NCBI GenBank assembly: GCA_029962745.1
Contig: CM057158.1
Span: 6,948,179-7,012,178 of the forward strand
Length of the DNA: 64,000 bases
Source: Echinometra lucunter
Taxonomy: Eukaryota; Echinodermata; Echinoidea; Camarodonta; Echinometridae
Direction of reading: 5' to 3'
The stretch's first letter is position 1. Each line of letters starts with the position of its first letter. A program made the position numbers and the translations under genes. Below are positions 47,501 to 58,073 of this stretch, in pieces. The notes below the pieces were generated by a model, which worked only from the letters and a program-made list of their open reading frames with translations, was not told where the DNA came from and ran no database searches.

Positions 47501-50500
47501 CAACAAGTATATGACTGATGAAAGCTGCAAACTCGCGACAATACTGGGACTTGGCTCATTGGTACAACCATGGATATACCGAGAACTTGAGGAAAAGAAA
47601 CAAGACACCCAGCATCATGTCTCGAAATCTAATTTACATGAAATGGAGCAAGGGTGTCGGAAGATTCTTATTATGGCACCTCTTCAGGGGTCGGCTCGGC
47701 TTAACCTTCAATTTGCCCACCACTTTGGCTGTTACAATATGGAGTTTTGCAAATTCAGAATTCGTGTCTTTCCTTATAATGTTGTCAATGCTTGGCTCAT
47801 ACGGTGCAATCTCACACGTAGCAGTCATAAATAGCATTGTAAGGGAGAACATGAGCTTCTTGTGGGTTTCAAGTATTTGTAAAATATGTATGAAATTTGC
47901 TGTTTAAATGCAACGTCATCTTCATGACACTCACTGAACGGCGACTGACAGAAAAAATCTTTTTTATTGCTGTCCATTCTTGGCGTCTTGAAACGTATAC
48001 AATGGTTTATGTGCCATATGATTTTAAAAAATTTCTTATTTGTTTTTAATTCATGCTTGCGAAATTATACGGGATTTAAAGTTTTCATTTGAACACATAA
48101 TTCAACAAAAGCTTTACTATTGTATCAGATATTGTTTCGGCTTACTTTGTGAAGCAAATCAATCATAAGTCTTCACTGTACACAACTTCCAAATACCCGC
48201 TGTATTAGAATTCAGATTTTGTTGATTTCTTGTGACACCTATTCGAAACTCCTTTGATGTTAAAGATAAATAGCATTATTTCCTTGGGTACTGACGTGCG
48301 ATTGTATTAAGCATTACTACTGTCCATCCCAATTAATAGTATCAAGTTGGGCATTACGGTTTTAAAGAGGGGAAATATATTCGCAACTTAATTTCCTGAA
48401 TGAAGTTGTAAAAGTCAACTTCCTCGCCCCGTAAAATGTATCAGTTTTATCAAGGGGTCCTCTAAAGCTTTGACACAAATTGTTGCAGTGAAGAGGATGA
48501 ATTTGATTTATATGAGGTTCAGCGGTCGGGATGATGCCAAAAAGTTTGCATTTTTACAGAAGGAATTTAAGGCAAAGGAGAATGAGAGAGAGAGAGAGAG
48601 AAAGAGAGAGGGAGAGAGAGAGAGAGAGAGGGAAGGAGAGAGGAAGGGAGAAGAGGGTGCGCAGTACAGTGTGAGTTGGTAGTCTTCTTCAAACCTTATA
48701 CACGCCGACAGGTCCGTTAAAACCCCATCCCACATGCGAGAACATGCACACACATGTACGCTAGCAAATAATTAATCACCTATTTATCGATTATCGATTA
48801 ATGTTGGTTGAGACTGGAGACATGTATATATATAGATATAGATAGATATATATATATATATATAGGAAGAGAGAAGGGGATGGAGAAAGAGAAGGAGAGA
48901 GCGAGAGAGTGTGTGTGTGGGGGGGGGGGAGTGATAGTGGAAATGGAAGTGAAAACTGAGTAAGGGGCAATTCTAAAATGTTTGGATGGTTCGTTCTATT
49001 ACGTCATTAAGCTCATGTAAAAATGAAATAGTCGGATTTACTTATTGTAATTTTTTTTTCATTTCTTGATATTCAGAATGGGAAGGTAACTCTGCTTTTA
49101 AAGTGAGATCATGCTGGTGTAGATCTTGCAAGAGACGTCCACGAAAATAGGCAAGAATAGTCTTGCTGGACCTTATCAGCAGATTCATCATACCGCTTTA
49201 TATGACACCTAGATAGATCCCTGTCATTTGATTGGTTGTTTGATATTCATCATTAGTCCCATTGCACTATGACGTCATCAATCGTGCAAAAGTGGCTCCA
49301 TTTACCGTGCAATTTTGGATCCATACGATTTGCTCCATTGCACGCTGGCCGAGAGCCCGGCACGCTACGTACGTAAAACGCTTGCGTTTGCAGTGAACAG
49401 CGTATAGCGCTATTGATTTATTGCGATTTGATCTATTTTTAGGTGTCATATAAAACAAATAATGAATGTTTTTTTTTCATTCGTGCAATGGACAGAATAT
49501 TTCATTCGGTGAAAGATGGATCATTTCATCTTTCACCTCATGAAATATTCTGTCCATTGCACTCATAAACATTCATTATTTGTATATTATAAAGAGAGCA
49601 AAATGGAAGGTTGCATGCTCTGGCACTCTATGCTGATTTACCAAGTGCATTGTTTCTTCCTGATAAATCTAAATGAGAAATAACTATAAACCTACCCCTC
49701 ATGATTTACAAAGAACTGCGAATTGACTCCGTCTTGAACTCTTCCAAAGTTTAAGGTCTTCTTCGGAATAAAGAGGACCCATCCCTGGAATAAATGCGTC
49801 ACTAGACGTCAGTTCACCGTAGGTACTTTGGGCTCTTCTTTTACGCCTCTTGGCCTCCGACCCCGAATCTTATTCCCCCTCTGATGCTAGCATTGTTTTT
49901 GCGAAGCGAAGTTTGAGGCCCGTAGGGTGTGGTGAAGACCTAGGTGCACGGAAAGTATGTCTCCTATACCCAGGATTGATAATGGACAGCAGAGGGGGAG
50001 ATGTCAAAAATAAAGATGACGTTTAATGTTGAAGATGGAACGAAAACAAAGATTCGGCAGAAATCAACCCCACCTGTTACTGGCAGCGTCCCAAAATACA
50101 CCGAGTTTATTAAGTATCAGGACGAGAAGGATGTGTTTGATTTTTCTGGGTTTTCTTATCCCCTGCGTCATGATGCCTCAGCATATGAGATTTTATGACC
50201 CATTTTTTCATCTAAAAGGTTTCAAAATTGAAGAAGCGTAGCGTCGTATAAGGGGCGCCCCTTAATCAAATTAGATTCTCATTAATTTGAGAAGTAAAAT
50301 AATGAATGAATGAATGAATGAATGAATGAATTATTGATTAATGCAAGAAACAAATAAATGGATAAACACAGAAGTAAAAATTGGGCAAATGTCAAGGGAG
50401 GGATTCGCCATGGAGTATTGGTCCTTGAATCGTCGAATTTTTAGAATATTTTCAGAGATCACATCGTTATACTTATTTTATGAATACCTCCTGGAGCAAC

Positions 50501-53500
50501 TGAAGAAAGGTTGGCATGGTTGCTATGGCTCTATATATCCTCAAGCATCACCACAAGAATCGAACCTACTACCTTCACTAGACAAAAGAATGAACTCTAT
50601 CACACAACGACCTCAAGATAACCATTGGTGTAATGTTTCTCTCTCCTCTGCAGATCGATTTTACCAAGAAGTACGGGCCGATCTGGAAGGAACGTTTGGG
50701 AACTCTGGAGTTCGTCAACTTAGCCAAGCCATGTCTGGTGGAGGCCATGTACAGGAACGACAGCAGGTACCCTAGGAGGCTGGACATGAAGCCCTGGAAG
50801 GTTTACAGAGCACACCGTGATGAATCGCTAGGAGTACTAACACAGTGAGTATATATTTGTCTATTTATTGCTGATAGTTGATTTTGGTGGTTCTGAACCT
50901 GGGGGTCCTCTTTGGGCAAGATTGGAGTAAAATATAGTTTGCGAGAAAAAATAGCACTTCGTTGGAGGATCAGTCACTGAAAGACACTATGCTGTAAAGA
51001 AATACTAGAGAGTCCTCTGGGTTACAAGTGTATAGATCGTTTGGTGTGTACAACATTATTGTCTAATACAGGAGTAAGTCGAAGTAAACTATAACAAAAC
51101 GACTTCTTGATTCATGAAGGGCCACCCTCTAAGTAATACTTGGAAGATACTCTCGCAGCCATCGGCTTACGAATCGCCTCACTTTACTGGGATTGATATC
51201 TACTTGATATATTTTTGTCACTTCTTTCTTCTCAGTCTTATATGAATATGAACGGAAAAAAAATCTTCAATCATGACTTTTTGTGGTATGTGTTACATCT
51301 TTTCCTCTCAATATCTCGTCTTTTACTTTTCTCCGTCCTTTACTTTTCTTTCCTTCCTTAACTCCAGTGAAGGCAAGGAATGGCACCGAGCACGACGGAC
51401 CATCGGCAAGAAGATCATGCCACCGAGGGAAGTGGCAAGGTTCACCGGCGTCATCAACGAGATCGTCACAGACATGATCGAGAGACTGCGCTTCGTAAGG
51501 GACACGAAGGGCGAGGGGGACGGGGTGGTACCCGACCTACAGAACGAGATGTACAAGTGGTCGATGGAATGTAAGTATACACCTTCTGCAGCCTTATGTT
51601 TGCCACTTCAATTATATTCTTTCAATGCATTTCCAGTCGTTAGGTCATGAAAAAAAGCGTCTGCTCTCATCAACAACAGCAACAGTAACAACATCAAACA
51701 TCAATCCCCTGGAAGGTCGAATCACCGCCTGATATTAGTCTATACTTTATGTAGATAAATTTACTAGACGGCCTAGACTGACTTTAGAAGTCTGAAATAG
51801 GACCTGTAGGCTCTGTAAATTTCGTCAGTCTGGACGAGTCTTGTCAAGCTTTTGGGCTGGTCCACTGGTCCACGCAAATGGTTGCCCGAAAAGTTCTCCT
51901 GTGACTTCTCGTAATTAATGTAGATACTTGTATGTTCAGTGATGCTAATGGCGAAATTTAGGTCACAAGAAGACGTTCTGGCTTGTTTTCACATTTCGGA
52001 AAGTAGAAGACCTTTGGAGATGCAATTTCAAATTTGATATTAGGAAATCATCTTTGACATGTGGTGAAATTTCAAAGCAATCGGAAATCCTGTGCAATCC
52101 TACACTACTTCCCTTAACATTCTTTCCTGTATACTGAGATGTCTTAGTAATGATGACACTTCCGCACTCGGGCAGTACTTTCAGATCATTGATGCTGTCT
52201 TAAAAGCTAATTTTGACTTTGGTACAGGAATTGAGGAAAAGGTACCTCAAAGTAATTCTGATTTTTTTGCATTATGAAGTAGTTAGGTTGTTTAGCTCAT
52301 CAACGCATCAACAAGGTAACAAGACAATGCACATTGTACGACCAGCTATATTTTCTTATCTTCCGTCACCAACAGATGTGTCTGTGCGCACAGCTCGATT
52401 TTCTTCACGCAGTCACTCATTCCTCATCAGTTCTACACTAATTGTCTAACAGTATCGCTCGGTAGATATTCAAGTATTTTGTATTTCCAAAAATTCAGAG
52501 TAACTGTGTTTTTTGTGAGAATGTCTTTGTTGTCGATAGCGAGAACTCAAGTTTAAGAGCAAGCTCTCCGTACCGTCTATATGTTAACTGATAGGGAAAG
52601 TGTTACATTTCCCTGGATAGATGAAATAACCAGTTTCAGGTCCTCCATTGAAAGACATCGAACAATCAGTCAATAGATTATCCATTCTGTCATGCATTCA
52701 ACCGATCAATTAGTCTGTCTAAGCGATTCACGTTTTAATCTCCATGTTCTATAAATCATCCTTTTGTCAGCTATCTTCAAACTGCTCCTGGAGACTCGGA
52801 TCGGCTGCCTGAAGGAACCCATCCCGGAGGAGTCTCAGCGGTTCATCCACGCCGTTGGTCAGATGTTCGCATCGGGTCAGATCATGTTCCTTACCTCCCC
52901 GGAGTGGTTCCGACGGTGGAACCTCAAGCCTTGGAGAGATCATGAAGCAGCCTGGGACTACATCTTCAACTTTGGTAAGACATGTTTTAGAAAAAGAAAA
53001 ATGAAACGTCCACGGAGAATGGCCGATTGCATGAATTTCAAACGTTGACTTTATTCGGATCACTGTGAGATTGGGGATTGTGTTATGGGTGAGATATTAG
53101 AAAACCATAATGACAGAGCAATGTTCTTAGACCGTAGGAATCCTAACGTTGAAACCAATTTGGTGCACTATTGCACTTTAGGGAGACATTAATGTTCAGT
53201 TGCAAAGTTCCTCGGACAGAACCTTGAGCCTTGGTCCTGTGCTTGTTTATTCTAAAGACAAACATCTATATATTGTTGACTTCAGTAATTTACTAAAATC
53301 GTGCTTTGACATCGGCTCCAGTAAGAACTTGATACTGCTGATAAAGAAACTCATGTGAAATTAAAAGCTGGACGTATTCTTCTGAAGGTTCTAACAAAGG
53401 TTTTTGATATATGTATCCATAATAATATTAGACGGGAAGAATTACGGGGAAAGGATTCCGGTCCTACATTCAAGTTTTGAAAGCTATAAGCTATATACTT

Positions 53501-56500
53501 TTTCAGTTTAATCAGAATGGTCCATTTCCCTCTTGTTTGATAGCAGTAACAAAACCTAACCCAATAACATGGAATTGGCCACCCTAGAATGTTTCTTTAA
53601 ATATAGGTCTTCAATTCTCGAGCGGTGATCTGATCTGACGTTTGCTCGGACGACATTTTCTTTCCGCTTTTCGTTTCTCAAAGATGAAGGGTTATTGCCT
53701 CCTGCTGTAAGCCTATGGAGGATATGAGAACCCAGTAGTCAACGGGTTGAGTAAGGCTAGGTTTAGGATGAGATAAGAATTGGATCCAGGGTTTAAGAAC
53801 TCCATGACTGAAAGTTTGGGTTTGGTTTTTGCAAGGTATTGACCTCGCAGCAAGAGTCTGTTGTCACCGAAGCATGTGTCGTTAAAACCGCTCCGGCGCC
53901 TACATGCCCATCACAAAATGGGAGGGGTAACACGATGTAAGGATAAACGCTTACCTCTTGGGATTTCGGTTTTCGTATAACATCTAGTCTTGTAGTGATG
54001 CTTCTGGACAACCTCATAATCACTGCATTAATTGTTTGGACTCGTCACGTCTTAAGGGAGGCATCACTGCTTCGTGTTGATATAATTGAGATTTCCTGGA
54101 ACGTGTCATCACTGGGTTGAAAGTGTCTTTGATTTATTACTGTCAGGGATAATGTCGTCAAATGCTTATGGCATGCATGTTTACATGTTGATTCTTACGG
54201 GAATAAAACCTCTCTGAAACATTTCATTGTTCTACCTTTGGTTCTACCCTACAAGAGAGGGTATTGTAATGTTGCATAGGCGTGTACCGTGATATATGAA
54301 TTATCTGTTAAATGATGAAATGATAGCTGCCGAGACATGTGCCACTCTCGACCCAGGTGAAGCTAATGGGGTATTCAAGGTACCGATTGGAAGAAATTCC
54401 CTTAATACTTCAGCGCCATAGCAAGGCAGTGAAGCGAAAACGGGGGTGTTATCATTCATTCACCCATGGAAAAGAGAGAAAATATACGTATGAACAGTGT
54501 AAGTGCCTTATGTCATTAGTATCTTCACAAAGGCATTTTATGAACATTATGATAAATCTCACTAGGCTACCTTCATCAACGTAGAACAAAGGTCAACACT
54601 AGTGCGTTACGCTAACCATTCTACTGGTTGCGTAAAAATAACGGTTTGGAAAACAGCAATTAGTTTCTCGAAAGAGTTTCAAAAGTTCAGGATGATGATT
54701 TCAACATTGTTTCTGGTCTCGGTGGCGAGGAATTATCTCACAGGATAAACGGATGGGCTTGTTGCAGTCAGTTTTTAAGAGACAGTCTGGACGAACATGC
54801 TGATATCCACAAGTAAACTGAGTGTTGTGACCCACGCCATTTTGTTCTAGCCATGGTAAATTAAGAAGGGCTGATGTGGAAAACAACTGGAGAGTGGACT
54901 AAAAGAGTGAAAAATAGGGGGTTAAGAAATCATTCTGGAAGTGAGTTTTCTGACCAGTCGTGTTCATATATGATTATTGCTATCGTAAGATGTAGCTTGT
55001 TGCAGTGAAACAAATCACATTTGCAGGTTTAGGAAATTGTGTGTATCTGAAGCAGAACTAATACACTCTCTTTATTTTTTTATTAGAATGTCTTTGTGAT
55101 TTGTTTTTATTTGACCTCCAATCTTCACATAACTAGATTAACTTCTGCTAATTGTCCTTTTTAAAATCTTTGTGATTGTTGTGTACATTACTCCTTCTCC
55201 TTTTTTTTTAAAACTCCAACCTATCGCGATCTTCTCTTATTTTACCGAGATCTTTTGTTGTCTGTGGCTACCCCTTTCATCTTCTGTGCGGGCTTTTACT
55301 TCTTCTACTTCCCTTCTCTTTCCCCCTCATACCACCAAGGGTCCATGCCCATGAGGAGGGGCGTAATGGTGCCCCTTCCGCCTTACTCATCCTTGTCTTT
55401 TTGAGGAAGAGACACCAAACCACAGGAAAGACTCAACCCCTACCCCCAGGGCCAATGCTTAACAATCAGAGTTGCCATGAAAATCTACATGCAATGTCTA
55501 TAAAAGCCAAGTACCGTTTTCGCTCTTCTCAAATAAATCCCCCATTTCAAACAATACAATTAACTATAAATCAATTCCAAAGATTTAAACATGGTCTACA
55601 TTTAAGTTCGTAAATTTCATCAGACATCGCTTCAATAAATCAATCTAACGTTAACTGAAGTCAGATTTTTTGCCAAACAGAAAGGTTTAGTTTAATAAGA
55701 GTGTAGCTGTTGCACCACCAACATGGGTACCTTGCATCTTAATCCTCTTTTTTTACCGAGTGCTCTTCAAAGCAGGAATATAGATTTACCTCTTTCTGTG
55801 ACCACTCTATTGGCACCCTTTGACGAACTTTCATTTCCTATTCTGCACACTCCTTGCCTTAAGCCTGTGGTCACTTTATCCACATCGGCGGACATCTTGG
55901 GACTTTTCTTTTTGCTTTAATGGGGTAATTGTTCTATTTCCCCCTCCCCCACTCAGGGTTTCTTGTAGGAACACGGCGTTGCTCAGCCCACTTCCTGTCT
56001 GAATCAGTGTGGTCAAAACTAATCTGAAAGAAGCGATGCAAACTTGAGAGCGTTAGCCCTAGGAAGTTTTCGAGAAAAAGCTGTCAAAACTTGTACTCTT
56101 TCATTTTATGAGATGCAGAGGAAACTCCAGTCTAGAATCTTGGAAAATAGTCACTGGTGAGAAGATGGTACTTTTGAGTAAAAAAAAAAAAAACCAACTT
56201 ACTGCAAAAGTAATTAAGCTTATTAAAGCTACCACATCTTAGTTGTTAAAAGCGTAAAGGCTTACCTGCTGACGGTTGTCGTTGGTTTTATTCATACATT
56301 TATTTCTTTTAATTTTCTCTTTTAATTTTCTCTGTGTTTATTACCACTTTTAAAGCTCCTTAGATTCACCAAATGATATAATTAATACCACACTAATTTA
56401 AAAAGGGTATGCTTGTTGAGTTAAGGGTATATATATATATTCGAGGGATTTATGCTCGTTTGGGGGGGGGGGGTAAAGTTTTCAAGAAAAGGCTCAAAAT

Positions 56501-58018
56501 CGAAAAGGATATGATGATTGTTTCCAATGGATAAAACTTGTTTGGGTGTGTGTGGAAAACCTTTGGTCACGCGTGTGTTCAGTAATATATTCTGACTGCC
56601 GCTTCTCCCCTCCCCTGTCACTGCAGTCCCATTTGCACCAAATTTCGTTTGAATTTGATATCTGATTTTCATTCGCACGATTTCCTTTTACAAAAACATT
56701 TATCACCTCACCCAAAACCACTTTCAACAAATCAATTTTGCCTTTCTCGTTTTCAATTGTCTTCAACGTGTTCATGTTTGGCCTGAATATCGCCTTCAAT
56801 AAAAGTTCAAATAAAAAGTTTAACAACAGATTGAATAATTTTAGCAATGTCAAAACGATTACTAAATATTCCCCGAGCGAGATGTTTTGATCGGCTAGTC
56901 GATTCATCAAGAATTCGTCATCATCCGGATGAGAATGATTCGTGTTTTGTTTTTCTACAGAATATCCTTGTATCCTTCGTTCTTATGAAATGATGGTGAA
57001 AGGTGGAGCGCCTTCCTCAAAAGAAATATCTGAGTAATTAAATGATATATTCTCTACATTTTCCCTAAACTATTTTGATCGACTTTTCATCTGGCTCTTA
57101 TTTCTTTTCGTATGGCTTTTGCTTTCAAAACATTTATTAAAGTCTGCAAGTCAGTCATGTCAGTAATAAATGATTTCAGGAAATCGGTCCCATTAAAAAA
57201 AACAACTCATTATCAGTGACCTTCATGAAGTGGATAAATCTTATTAAAAACGCAATTTTGTTTTTTTAGCAGTGTCAAAACGATAACTTAATATTCCCCG
57301 AGCGAGATATATTGATGGGCGATTTGATTTGTCAGAAACTCGTCACCATCCGCATGGAGAATTGGCCTTTTGTTCGTCTTCAGAATATTCTTATAATTTT
57401 CATTGTTATGTAAGGGTAGGTTAAGGGTGGAACCTTCCTCAAAACAGGGACATATTATGTCGCGTGACATTTAGTGTCCGGTCGAAACAACTTAAGGTTG
57501 TCTTTTGATATTTCATCTTTAATCGAATTAGCCTCTTTACCTATGGGGCGCCAAGTATCAAAATCTTCAACCTCACACATTATCGCGCTAATTCTACAGC
57601 TGGCTAAAATGAATCTCATGAGCTCAAGATACTGCCTTTTTTTTATTTTTTAAAAACAATGACTGGATTAAAGTATTTTATTCATCAGTTTCATTTCCCA
57701 CTCGTTCAAACACGATAAGCTGTCGTTCCGTACATTGGTGGACTAACTTTAGCCATCTTTCCTTTCATGAATTAGACCTTGGGCCATTTTGAATGGGATG
57801 ACGAAGGAATTACCAATGCGCAATATGGCTAACAATCCATCGGACCAACGGCCATCAGACCGTCACCAACGAGAACGACGTGTTTAACTTAAGGGTTTTC
57901 TGACTATTTTTTTATAGTTCACCAGGCCGACACTATCGGCTTCTTGGGCAGTCACCTTCGAAGGTGATTATATACATACATACACACACACGCATGCAAC
58001 GCTCTCTCTCTCTGCTCC

Positions 58019-58073
<55 letters not shown>

